Below, one piece after another: positions 11,368 to 23,591 of a stretch of DNA of 64,000 nucleotides. A program made the position numbers and the translations under genes. Numbering within the stretch: the stretch's first letter is position 1; the number at the start of each line of letters is the position of its first letter. The notes below the pieces were generated by a model. That model was given only the letters and a program-made list of their open reading frames with translations, was not told the DNA's origin and did not search any database. Source of the DNA: Branchiostoma floridae (taxonomy: Eukaryota > Chordata > Leptocardii > Amphioxiformes > Branchiostomatidae); the NCBI RefSeq assembly GCF_000003815.2, contig NC_049992.1, positions 16,222,378-16,286,377 of the forward strand, read 5' to 3'.

Positions 11368-14054
11368 AAGGTCTTTTGTGAAACAGTGCTGCTAAGTAGT
11401 TTAGCCTCGGGGACATCTCCTAATCCCCAGTATACAACCATATTTAGCCAAAGAAATAGACAAAATGGAACATGCATGACTATTACACTGCCTTGCCCTG
11501 CCAAGTTGAAAAGAAAGACTTATAACCTACGTGATTTAAGACATCTGTGGGATATACAGGAGATCAGTAACATTTACGAGTCATGGCAACTAGACTAAAC
11601 AAGATGAAGTAGACACTGGGAAGACAGTGACAGTAATGCTGAAATGTGTGCTCCTTACTGTCATATTTAGTTAAATGTAATTTGTGAGCCAGGCTCTCGT
11701 TTGCTTTGCTTCAGCAAACTGAAAAGTAAAATTGGCTCTTCAATATTCCATATTCACTTCGCTCACTCAGTGGTTTTATTCGGTGTTTATAGCATTAAGG
11801 ACCAGGTGTTATGACAGCTAATTACGGTAATGAAATTTGCCATATATTGAGGAACAAATTCATTATTGGTACTGACCCAAATTACCTGTTGAACAATGGA
11901 ACATATTAACTTTTTCTCCACAAAAACATTCTACTTTTTTTCAGATTGCAGAAACTGAATCAGATTATAACAGTTCATGTTTCACTTTGACTCTGACTAT
12001 ACATTAAAGCTTAAATGTTTGACGTCATGTTTCATTCAACCTGTCAGGCAGGCTGAAAAAAATAGTTCTGAATCGTTCCTTTGTATTGCACGTTTACATT
12101 TCAGTAATTTGCATGAAGTATCCCTGAAACAAGTCCTCCATAACATGAAACAAGAGTACTTTGACAAACTTAGGTTTGTCATGTTGTAATCATTATTCCT
12201 ACATGTACTTCAATTATAAGTGTTGCAGAATTTAAATTCTATTAATGTGCGAGTTACCCTAGACCCAAAGTGATATATGACCCAAAAGACCTTACCTGAT
12301 AATAGTGTGTCACCGTTCCTATGGATACAGCTCCCAACGGTGTTCAGGACATAGGTTTGAAATTAAAGTGCAGATGAGTCGAACCCCAAGGGACATTTTT
12401 ACTGCAGGAATTTAAAAATTAAACCTCTACTTTCCGTCTAAAGGGGAAGGGTCAAAACGCCCTCAGTAAAGGGTGGTGGTGGGAGGTATAAGTTAATCAG
12501 GAAGTGAGTATGATTGGTGTCCCATGGCCACACAATATTGAAAATTAATGTGTGAAGGTCTCACATCCAAAGCAGAGTTACATGTACATAGAACAGATAT
12601 TCTATGGTAGAACATGCAGTAAACAGTTCACTTTTAGCATGGGCACTCAAATTGTGCAAATAGTTTTTTCTTGCAACTCTCCAAATGGAAAAGCCGTTTT
12701 AAGTCTCAAAGACACTAAAACTGCAACTGGCTTTCAAGGTCTTTTCAAGTACACAAGTCACATATTCTAGTCATCTAGAAACAGTATAGAGTGCATTTGA
12801 TCAGCAGTTTTACACCCCATTATATAGATTGCTAATGTCACGGTATGAAGGATATCACATCAAAATGATCACACCATCTGCCATCAAGAGATATAGTACA
12901 TTTATGCCCATGTAAGAACGACATTTCCTGAAAGAATCCCCATAAGAAACTTTTTGCTTTCACAATTTGTTATCCTTAATATTTCTTCAGTAAAATCTTG
13001 TGAGTTTTTCCAAATGCGTACTGTGAGCAGTTTCCAAGTAATAATCAGATGCAGACAAAGAGAGATATAACATGTGATAGGTCAAGCAGTGGGAGGCCTG
13101 ATAATCGTCAAGCTGACATAAAAAGGCAGAATTGTAAGGTTTTTCAAGCCCCTGATACTGATACTACAATTACATTTCCACATCCGCTTGTAGACCAGTA
13201 GTCTGACAGAGCTCTATATTTGTTCATTTTTATATTTGTCTGCCTTTCAAACACCACAGGAGGTCTAACAACTGCACTAGTATGGAGACTGGAAGGGTAT
13301 CAGTAGGAATATGTACCTCATATACCTTACAAAGATGCCTCGTAACATAACGTCTATTCCCTAATAAATCGGACATTTCACCCAAACTCAAACCATTACC
13401 CATTGACAAAGGTGGCCATTAAGCTGAATTCTATCTATGATGAGTACACGAGCTAAGTTTTCCCGTTAAATACAGAATGTAGTACATTTTTTTTTGCAGC
13501 TTTCTTTCAATATGGGTAAATGATAAAGACTCTTTGATGACTTTGACTAGATATTGTTTGTCATGCTGAGCTATTTTAGTTCTCAATCCCAGCAAGGGGT
13601 CTGTATGGTATCCTACAGCTACATTATACTACCGGTAGTAGATGAGAGGAACTCAGGAAGGCATATCTTATGAAACCAGCGTATTTCTTTCACTTTTCTA
13701 TTCTTAGAGCTATTGGGGATATTTCCAGCAACAGTTCCTTACCATGCTTGTACATGTAAGTGATCATTGGAAAAAGCGAGTGCAGATTGTCAATTTAATT
13801 TGCTCTCTATCAAACTGCGTATTAGGACAAAAATGGATGAAGACTAAAAATACGATACCTCAGTTGACCCCACCAACAAGTATAAACGTCTTCTTCACAG
13901 ATAGCAAGATATCTGGTACCCAAAAAAAGAAACCTACACAGCGACAACTACATGTATATATGATGTACATGTACACATACATGTATCATCATACTTTCGT
14001 ACTTTCCATCCAAAGTTACAAAACATGACACATTTGTACAATCATAGTCAATTT
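11368..14054. other. Non-coding stretch with a TACATGTA cluster
   Basis: No exon recognised. TACATGTA occurs three times within 37 bases (13949-13956, 13966-13973, 13978-13985). A CTACCGGTAG palindrome is near 13630. Confidence 0.4.
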
Positions 14055-14460
14055 GGTATCTCACTGAACTGTGCCAAATTGCACCAGGAAGTTGTGCCAA
14101 CTTTGCAAATTTGCGCCATTTTCCTTTGAGATCACACTGACGTCTGATACATTTGATGAACAGGTTGTTGGAATCGTAGTGTTGCCATTTGATTAAAGGA
14201 ATGTATAATAATCAAAAAAGCTTCCCAAAAAATTTGGATGTTCACTTATGATGCTTGGTGCAACACAATATTATCAAAAAATCTAAATTGTGCCATTTAC
14301 AAAATGTAGCAGCACACTGTGCCCATTTGCCCCATTGTGCGAATCGGGCATTTTTCAACATTTAAAAATGCAATTCCAGGTGAAGGATTGTGCCAATTTG
14401 TGACAGTTTGTGCCACGTTGCAAATGCCTGCTGCAATTTACCGAAGTCCGGTAAGATACC
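14055..14460. mobile_element. Word-repeat inverted element, TTGTGCCA family
   Basis: Starts GGTATCTCACTGAACT and ends with the complement of GGTATCTTACCGGACT, so the ends are inverted repeats with a few transitions. TTGTGCCA/TGTGCCAAATT words are repeated through the 406-bp element. No clear target duplication (GTCAATTT before, CACTTTAG after). No coding capacity. Confidence 0.6.
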
Positions 14461-14887
14461 CACTTTAGCATTACAGACAGCTGACAAATGTTGAGGGTGT
14501 TTTGATTGTAGGTAACATTGGGGACACTTAATTTGTAGCACTTAATTCACCACTCCTGTAATAAACACTATCCCAGGCCACCTACCACCTTCCCCCAAAT
14601 TCAATTGTCCTTGTTTATGGGCCTACAGGCCACCTAATCATCTCCAGTCAGCGCAATCATCCGCTAGGCTGGAAATTACACCGACCTGCAAGGTTCCGGT
14701 ATGTTTTATATGTAACGGGGCGTAGGTCTCGGGGAGAATACGGTCGTAAAGTAATACAGTTTGTAATGTACATGATTACCACCAGCTCCAATCAGGGGCC
14801 ACCAGAGCATAGCATATGTTGGATGGTCTGTCTGTAATACTGGCTCATGAAAACCATTGGTCCAACAGTCTTTGACAGCAGACTTAG

Positions 14888-15085
14888 GGTGGGTACCAGT
14901 ACAGAAAATTCAGTCCAGATGATCAGGTCCAGGTCCGGACCTGAACCTGGACCTAATTGTTTGCGAATTGGCGCTACTCAAAACAATGGACCATTTGGCT
15001 ACAAAGGAATCTGTAGTCACCTATCCTAACAACACTAACTGCCTCTGTTAACCACCCCTACATCTGAATGTAACTTACTAACTGA
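14888..15085. mobile_element. Partial copy of the AGGTCC-word hAT MITE
   Basis: The left end (TAGGGTGGGTACCAGTAC) and about 190 bp of interior match the element at 810-1243, including the shared CAAAACAATGG and ACAAAGGAATCTG blocks. The right end is missing. Confidence 0.7.
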
Positions 15086-17660
15086 ACAACTGAATATGGT
15101 ATCTACATGTACAAATACAATGTACATTGTATGAGGATCACAACCTATTAGATATCTTCTGTGTGTAAACAATTGTTACCTTTGTTGAAAAAGCTGTACT
15201 GATTTGATAAGATGGTTGACATCCTCTGAGCACATAAAAAGTGATGCAAGCATGTAAAGAAGTTCCAGAAAGTTGAAGGATGACTAAATGAATAAACACA
15301 CAGAACAGCCAAAAACAAATTGTTTTTTTTATCATATATCTTTTTTTTATTAACTCTTGCACAAACATAATTCTATGGCATTTAATATCTGTTTCCCAAC
15401 ATATTTTGCCTCACAACAAATACGATTTACAAGAAGACAAACAAAAATTGAAGCGTGTGTTTATGTCATTTACATAATCAAGTCAGTGTGGCCAAACTGT
15501 AAAAAAAATGCACACCAAAACTGTCTACAGGGAAAAAGAATCAACATGTGATTGATCATTGGATATAGGAGAGGACTTCGAGAATTTTGTAGGGCAAGAA
15601 AATGAAAGGAAGGGGATTTTCAAGAAAATTAAGAAATGGCCCCTGGAATCCCCAAATTAAGATGAAGGGAAGAAGCTATACATAGACCTTTTGATGACTA
15701 GGGCCTGCCAAAGAGGTGCTAACGACATTTCTGGGGAAAAGAGGCTTTAGAAGAACCTTGTTTTGATCTAAACAGATGAGATAACAATTGAGTGTGTCTA
15801 GTTCTAGAAATATTAGAAATTCTATCCCAAAGGGACAAGATGAAAGTGTTTTCTATTTGCCTTTAAGAAACTGGGATGCATGGAAATATAAATTTTTCAT
15901 CAAAACCAAAGTGCCATATCCAAAGCAATCTTCATCAATCTTATGTTATGATCTGACTGATCATAGCAACAATATTTACTGGCACAAGAAAAGTATACGC
16001 TAAGCCCTGATAATCTGAGTTCTAGTATCCACAAACATACGCTACACAAAGTAACCCAGAAATATCATTCCATTCAACTATATACATGTATGAATACATG
16101 AACAAAGTCTTCTGGATACTGCAAGAGAAATGCAGTGAAGAGAGAGAGTAATTATCTACAAGCAGATGTAGACATGTAGGCAAAATTTAACATTTGACAG
16201 CTAGATATTATAGCAGGCCTTTCTACAAAGGCCTTTCTAGAAAGTCCTGTTATTCCACAGAACAAGGAGCTTGAGCAATGTTACAATGTCACCTTTCTAC
16301 ATCTACTTGGAGATTAGGAAAACAGTTCATTGCAGGAGACAGACAGGGTGGGGACTTTGGGACTGCACTGGGCGGGGAAAGTGCTAACAACTTGGCACCT
16401 TGGACACTATAGGGGTAATGAGGCCTATAATACACCACCCCAGGAGGGGACACAAGTGGTCTGGAGAACATTTGTCATGTCTGGGTGGGGGAAAACAAGT
16501 AGATGGCTACTGGAACAGCCAGCAAGCATGATCCCCTAGGGAGGAAATGGCTTATTAGGTTAGGGACTGCTCTTTTTAATGGTCTGTACAGGAAAAGGTA
16601 GGTCACGGAAAGAGGCTGCAAAGTGAGTAGTCAAGTGTCTACAGAATGCAGGTAAGTTTAGAATCTATTAGGTGATTTTATAGTACAAACTTTCATAATA
16701 AGTATGTTCTACTACACAATACATAAAGAAGTACCCCAATGTCTGTAATGTTACATCATACTAGTATATCTTCAGTTGTCAAATGCACATTCTTTTAGTA
16801 CTAAGGGTCCATCTATGACTACCCCAGATGTCAGCATGAATGAAAGGTTGATATTTCAAGCTGCCTGGAAACTCTGTCACACCCTACACCCCACCCACGC
16901 AGCAGTATTATCAAATACAACCTACATGGAGGGCAAAGGATTACATGTATCAATAAACATAAATTTTGTATAGTGCTGAATTGATGTATGTTACAGGAGC
17001 TACACGGGCAATAATGAAACTATAACTTCACAGTCAACACTACAATCTGTTGTATTGGCACAAATGTAGTGCATAAAGGTATATTGAAAGAATACATTGC
17101 AGACAGCATTATAAAAAAGGTGATGTACTATAAAAAGATGCCGGTTCAGTTTCCCCCCCTCCCCACCACCGATCAGAGATTAGCATACCCCAGTCTTGTC
17201 AGGAGATTCTTTACTGTGCAAACTTCACACAGAGATGACAGGAGAACTTCATCCCTAAAGAAAATAAACTGCTGGCACATGGTCAGAAGATGAAGGGACA
17301 CAGAGTCTAGATCTGGAACAGGTTTATACAACTATACAGGGGAAAGGTTGTCTCACCGTGAGGTCTGGGTAGCATGTGGATAGAAAGACAGAATGGATGG
17401 TGATGGGGTTAACTGACTTTCTATCTTGAATATTGCATTGATCTAACCTACATGTAATACTGTAACTGTTTGTAAGCTATGCCCTTTCTGAGCATGCATT
17501 ATAAACCAGAAGTCCTACTGCAGTATGAGGGACAGCCACCAGGAGGCCCATGATTGACCTTGACCTTTACCTTCACAGGACTCAACCACATACAAATATC
17601 GCCACAATCCATAAAGAGTTTCTTCATTGACGCTGACTACAATTATTAGGAAACACAGAA
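15086..17660. other. Non-coding stretch, nothing recognised
   Basis: Several long homopolymer T tracts (15328-15350) and a small GGCCTTTCTA duplication near 16215, but no exon or recognised repeat. Confidence 0.4.
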
Positions 17661-17669
17661 AGACATGCA

Positions 17670-17885
17670 GACAACTACAGACACACCCAGAACACAGACG
17701 CACACAGACACAACCAGAACACAGACGCATACACACACACAGACACACACAGAACACAGGCACACACACAGACACACACAGAACACAGGCACACACACAC
17801 ACACACACACAGACACACCCAGAACAGACACACACACACACAAACACAACAGAACACACACACACACACACAGACACACCCAGAA
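17670..17885. repeat. CA-rich microsatellite / minisatellite
   Basis: Runs of CACACA mixed with the phrase ACACCCAGAACACAG repeated several times. The repeat makes long open frames of His/Thr on one strand and Cys/Val on the other, which are artefacts. Confidence 0.95.
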
Positions 17886-18643
17886 TAATTTCTCAATTTT
17901 TCAAAGAGGTAAAAGCTTCTTTCTCCAGAGATTACTGATTTTGAGACTGCCAATGGCAACAGATTTATTGAGTGTATAAATCTCTTCCCAGTCATATGAC
18001 ATACTTGTCAGTAGGAGGCAAAATGTTGGGTGATGAATGTATCGATTTAGAAGTCTGTAGTTTCTCAGACAACCAAATTTGTACAGAAATACAGGCTATA
18101 AGTCTCCATTGCCTGATAAATTAACTGTAAGGAGAGCTGTACCCATTGAGAACTTAGATCAAAATGCCTCTGGACATATTCAATGGCTGAGTCAATGGAT
18201 GTGTACCCAGTCAACAGCTGTCAACTTCACATGAATGCCATTGGAACAGCACACATAACATTAAGCACCACTACTTTTTCATTATAAAGATAATCACATA
18301 AAAACTTGGCAAACATGATTAAATTGTGCAGGTCTCAAACAGGTTTCAAATGGACTTTTTCTGCAATTTCAAAACTTTTCCAAGAAATTCAAGTTGCATG
18401 TAAGTACATATATTTCCCTTCCTTGGTAATCTCAGTTTTACTCTCTCACTGTGGCAGATGCTAAACAGAAACCTTAGAACTATTGAAGTTTCAGGCAGGA
18501 CTTTAGAACGCCATGTTGTATAGATTAACCTATTGACTGTTTAAAGGAAGCTACAGAACCACAGACATACACTACTGACAGGCTTATCACACATAGGTAT
18601 GGTCTGATCCTTGAGTCCTTCCACATGGCAGGTCAGGCTTTGG
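17886..18643. other. Non-coding stretch, nothing recognised
   Basis: AT-rich sequence; no exon, repeat or RNA gene that I can support. Confidence 0.4.
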
Positions 18644-18832
18644 TACTCTCCAACCAGAGGCTAGGCTCCGGCTGTTGTTGACGTTTATGTGTTTTTATCA
18701 GGCTTTCTATTTTGTACTGAAATCTTGATATCTCCCGGCCTACTTGTCTTTAGTACAAAATAGAAAGCCCGATAAAGATGCCTAAAAAATGTTTTAAAAA
18801 ACAGCCGAGGCCTAACCTCTGCTTGGAGAGTA
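18644..18832. mobile_element. MITE, TACTCTCC family (copy 1)
   Basis: Arms TACTCTCCAACCAGAGGCTA and the complement ending TTGGAGAGTA. A second inner inverted repeat (GGCTTTCTATTTTGTACT / AGTACAAAATAGAAAGCC) makes the whole 189 bp a near-complete hairpin. Two more copies are at 35277-35448 and 35607-35810. Target duplication is not clear here. Confidence 0.85.
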
Positions 18833-21800
18833 AACCTTAGGGATGGAAGTAGGTCATGCTCTGGGAATGGGATGAAAAAATAAATGGTGTCCTATAAAGG
18901 TAATGTAATGAGAAAACAAGTACATCTGATCAGCTAACCATAGCATAGTCACTGTCAATTGACTTCTCATATATTTTTCTTTTTCAACCCTGTACTCTTG
19001 ACCTGAAGTCTGTCTGCAAGGAGGAACCTAGTGTCACATTGTTTGACAATGGTAGGAGGTTATGGCCTGGTATGTGGCAGCCACTATTTAGGAGTAAACA
19101 GAATTATTGCATGTCTGGTATAGATACAGGGACAAGACCGGGATAGGCTAGGCAAGCTATTCCTTTTAATACAAAAAACAATTCAAAATAATACATAATC
19201 TTTTCCAGCCTTGTATAATTCTGCCACAGTCCCTCCCCTTCCAGAAAAAGTGGTTTCACCCATTGCATCCTGTAAACATTGAGGGAGCCTTGGCCAGCTT
19301 CAAAGTCAAGGTCAACAACAGGCCACGGACATCATTCAACAATTAAATTTTTGTGCTTTCAAACTAGCTTCTCCAGGCTGTTTGAAAGCACCAAAGACAA
19401 TGTGCTCCACAACAGACATGCACTAATTGGTGCTCCGCCATCTGGGTGATGTCAGGAAGGTCCTCCCCAACTGCCTCCCACAGACTGTGGTCAATATTTG
19501 GAAGGGAGCTTTCTGCACTGGAATGCAAACTGGGAGGAAACTGGAGGATACCTTGGAGGCTGTGCACCCATCTAGGGTTTACAACACAGAATTTCCTATA
19601 GTCAGGGTTATTTTGGGGTAGATCAGTAGTGATTGTGAATAAAAGAAGACTCTTTACACTTCTGGGAACCAATCATACAATCTTGGGAAAGCATTATGGT
19701 CTTTTCCTAGGAATTCAGTAGCTACAGCTTTTACATGTATTATCTTTTAAGTGCAAATCACTCAAAGGCAACCTAAGCAATATTAGCCCGAGTCAGGGTT
19801 GTAGAACTTCAATAAGATGAAGCAACTCTTTCATAAGATGGAGTTTTGTGGGTTACAATATTTAGGGAATCCTAGCGTGGCTTGTTTCTGTGCCGTTTTT
19901 AACTGCTCAAAGTATGGAATAATGAGATAGATGTGGCAATATATTGCAGTAGATATCAATTTCATATGGGTTGAATTATCCAGATTATTTCCACCGATCG
20001 ATATTGCTTAGGTTGCCTGTAATAAATAACTGTTCAAGATACTATATGGTATCAATTCAATATTTTACATTTTCCAATCTTTTTTTCCTCATTTCTGACT
20101 AATAAAGTGCAGCTTGTCATGTGTATAGAAGAGATGCAAATTACTGTAAGTTCTTTTATTTTCAAGGGGACTTGAATACAAAAATATATTTTCATGGTAC
20201 AAGAAGAGAGGAGGGTTGTGAACATTCCAAGATTTGCGGTACATAAATTTGCTAAGGGAAGAATCAGGGAGAGAAAACTTCCCAGTCAGCCCAAGGAGGG
20301 TTTCTTATCTCGCTGCCTTTTCCTCCTTAACTCCTCTGCGGCACATCGCACCACCAAAGAAGGTATTCTCTGAACCGTGGATCAGATGTCAAGGGAGGAA
20401 AATGGATCATGTTGATGAGTGAAGCAGTTGCCTCATCCTCATGGGAGGGAAAAGTACTTTATATGTATGGGCTGGAGACCAGGCCTGGCGCTCCTGATGG
20501 GCAAAGGAAAATGCCATTTCCTAAACTGCTGCATTATCACCTCCCACGGAGGACCTTCTGATGGCAAAGTGACTCGCTGACAAACATCAGAAGAGAAAAG
20601 TTGGGCAGAGAATTACAAATTGAATGGTACAGGTAATACATTGTGGGAGAGTTCCCACATTCACACCATTACTGCACAAGTAATCAATGTGGCGTTCCTT
20701 TATTACAGATTCCAGGAGAACAGAATGGGCTAGGACGCAATTTCTATCACTTTCCCACGAAGCTGAACCACGATCAGGACAGATCTAGAATACACAATGT
20801 AAAAATGTGATTGCAGTCAGAATGGCCTGACAAGACTTCTTTCTTCTATAGAAATTCAAATGGGCAAAGACTTGTAGTATAAAAGACCTGTACATTAGAC
20901 TATGTGCAATACAAACTTTGATAATGAACTCATTTGATGCATTATAATAGAAAGAGACCTGGTGATAGTCAAAAGGTAACATGAACTCATATCTAAGCAG
21001 TTGTTTTGATATCCTAGACAGCCATTAGATTACAACCTGTCCCAACCAATTGATACCCACTGTAAAGTATTACGCTACAATTAAAAACAGCAGCTGGCTT
21101 CATACAATGGTGGGATGAGTACTAGTACAGCATAAACTTATTTTTGGTTCACCACAGACTGTTAAATGACATTTTGTATTTACCAGCCAGAAACATATAG
21201 ATGGGTACGAAGTCAGTAGTACAGAAAACCTGCCTAAGCTGTCTTCAAGCCATGTTACCTGGCTATAATCGCCACTTTTTGTCAGTCCCAAAAATTTTCC
21301 CCATAGACACAAGAATCAAGCAACTTTCCCAAGACCTGTCCAATGGGGCAACGGTCACATTGAATGTGGACCGGACAGGATCCCAATCCCTGCATGTCCA
21401 AGACGGCCACCTCATTTTCCCATGGATGGCAACATTCATCTTTTTATGATAACCATTAAAAAATCATCATTAAAAAAAACATGTGGAGGAGAACAGTGTC
21501 AGATGACCTGACATCCATGGGCTCTCCTGACCATCAGCACAGAATGTGGCTCAGGACTGACCCAGATGCTAGACAAAAGTCATAGCTTTACGTCCCTGGT
21601 GAAGAGTAAGTATAACTTCCAGGCCATGTCACCCAGGCCCCTATCAGTTAAAGCTTCCAGAGCCCGTTTGGCTACCCTACCGTAAACTGTACACACCCTT
21701 CCCCCTCAGTGATACCCCAGTAGAGACTATCAGAAAGGAACAAGAAGAAGAAGAAGTATCAATAAAGTTGAAAGAAATTAAAGAGCCAATGAATCATCAG

Positions 21801-21888
21801 TCCTTCACCCTATTACTGTACCTTAATTTCCCAGGTGGCCAGAATCTCCCATATCCTGTACAGTAGCTTTCACTTGTCTTGTACCTAG
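18833..21888. other. Non-coding stretch, nothing recognised
   Basis: No framed exon. Frames of 64-102 codons near 19364-19672 show no domain, codon bias or splice context. Confidence 0.4.
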
Positions 21889-22260
21889 AAACGCATCAGT
21901 TCTAAATATGTCTTTAAAGTTTAATTGCAAGATTTCAATGCAAGAGTAAATACACTATCGACATTCCAACAGCTTGCTAATTTCAACTAAAATTTAAGGC
22001 TTTGCATCTAACGCCGCAAGTCTTTGTTGCTTCACATCCTTTTGCCAACCATTGTCTCAGGAAAAAAAGTTGTCACCCCAAGGGAACGCCTCAGTTCTAA
22101 ATATGTCTTTAATTGCAAGATTTCAATCCAAGAGTAAATATACTATCAACATTCCAAGAGCTTGATAATTTCAAAGCTTTGTATCTAATGCCGAATATCT
22201 TTGTTGCTTCACATTTCCAAAATATCCCTTTGCCAACCACACTCTCAAGTTGTCACGTCA
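21889..22260. repeat. Diverged tandem duplication of ~180-195 bp
   Basis: The block starting CAGTTCTAAATATGTCTTTA at about 21896 recurs at about 22090 in the same orientation. Shared phrases include GCAAGATTTCAAT, AAGAGTAAATA, TCTTTGTTGCTTCACAT and TTTGCCAACCA. Small indels separate the copies. Confidence 0.85.
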
Positions 22261-22952
22261 TATCTTTTAATAATGCATGTATCTCCACAATGGATATGAT
22301 GAGTTTCAAAATACATTATCCTAATTCAAATCCAGGCTGTCAAATTACTGTGTTATACTCATAACACATGCATGAATCACATCAGCACCAAGTGCATTTG
22401 CGTAGATCATCGTTTCAATTATTCATCCTTATTTGTCACAGATCACCATAGCTATGTATCCTGGAACTCATCATGGCAAAGAGCCATAAATTCCTCTAGA
22501 GCTAGACCTTTGTTACCACAATGGCCCATCCCCCATCTGGTATTAAGGCACACCTGCCCTGTTAATCGTTTCAACAACAAACTTAAATCCAATACAGATA
22601 AAGAATTCATGCTATTGTTGTAGTCTTTCTTCGATGTTCGATCAATATTGGTCGTCATGTACACTGTCCTTTTTCCTCTTCTCAAGTTAGCCTGGAGTTT
22701 GCTACCCAAGTAGCAAAGGGGGCAGGGATACAAGGAACTTACAACAGTATATATATATATAAGCCTTGAGCAAAGGCGCCTTTTAACTTTCAGCAACCAA
22801 AATTGCAACCTTTAGCTTCATAATTGAAATATGATGGAATATGATGAAGTGTGAAAAGACAAAAAGCACACAAGACATTAAAAATTGTTCTTTCTATATA
22901 CAAAAATTGTTGAGCGACATGCCAAATCTTTCACCTCAGCAGTTACTTGGTG
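22261..22952. other. Non-coding stretch, nothing recognised
   Basis: Short TA microsatellite at about 22747-22762; otherwise nothing I can support. Confidence 0.4.
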
Positions 22953-23158
22953 GTAGCAGCTAGTCTCTACCAGACTCCGGATCGCTGGAAAAATCGTAGA
23001 AATGTAACAAATCAGAGGAGTAAGCCGGCCAGAGGAATATAACCGGCCAGGGAACAGCACGCGATCGTCGCCTGGCCGGTTAACGTTATATTCCTCTCTA
23101 TTTGTTCCATTTCTACGATTTTCCAGCGATTCGGAGTCTGGTAGAGACTAGTAGCAGC
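22953..23158. mobile_element. MITE, TAGTCTCTACCAG family (copy 1), complete
   Basis: Arms TAGTCTCTACCAGACTCCG (from 22961) and the complement ending at 23150, extending inward through the TCGCTGGAAAA and TCGTAGAAATG blocks. Flanked by a perfect 8-bp direct repeat GTAGCAGC (22953-22960, 23151-23158). 190 bp. Other copies at 33224-33409 and, one end only, 54157-54190. Eight-base duplications point to a hAT-like or other 8-bp-target transposase. Confidence 0.9.
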
Positions 23159-23247
23159 CTCGTGTGGAAAGCTGGTGTAAAAGAGATCAGAAAAGAGCGA
23201 TAAAAGGAGGCAATTAAGAACCCAAGGGGGGTGGGTGGGTTAGCCTT

Positions 23248-23591
23248 CATGGCAGACTTCGAGCAGGCTTTTGTTCTAGGGGGGACGCTGTTTCGCAATT
23301 TTCAACGTTAGCTAGGTTCTCTTATGCTGGGAAAGGGAGTTTACAGAGGAAGGGAGTTTTCTGTGGGAAGGAGTCCCGTCTTGAGCCCTGTCCATGGGTC
23401 GTATGGAATTCACATGACCATGCAGGTTGCGTCTAAGTGTCAAAATATCGCGGGCTTCAAGACGGGGCAAATTTTTTTCCACAGCAAACTCCCTTTCCCA
23501 GGATAAGAGAACCTAGCCAACGTTGAAAATCGTGAAACAGCGCCCACCCCACCCCCCATAATAAAAGCCAACCCCACTCGAAGTATGACAG
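23248..23591. repeat. Long imperfect inverted repeat (hairpin of ~340 bp)
   Basis: The arm at about 23285-23345 (key phrases TTTTCAACGTTAGCTAGG, GTTCTCTTATGCTGGG, AAAGGGAGTTT) is complementary to 23485-23545, and weaker pairing continues outward to about 23248 and 23591. A second inner inverted repeat (CCCGTCTTGAGCCC near 23372 and its complement near 23452) lies in the loop. Probably a foldback transposon or the result of an inverted duplication. Confidence 0.8.

Noticed and set aside
17515-17995. Open frames of 77-120 codons rich in Cys/Val or His/Thr
   Set aside because: They are translations of the CA/GT microsatellite on both strands.
19364-19672. 102-codon minus-strand frame with several Cys and His
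   Set aside because: The Cys/His spacing fits no zinc-binding motif I know, and there are no splice signals.
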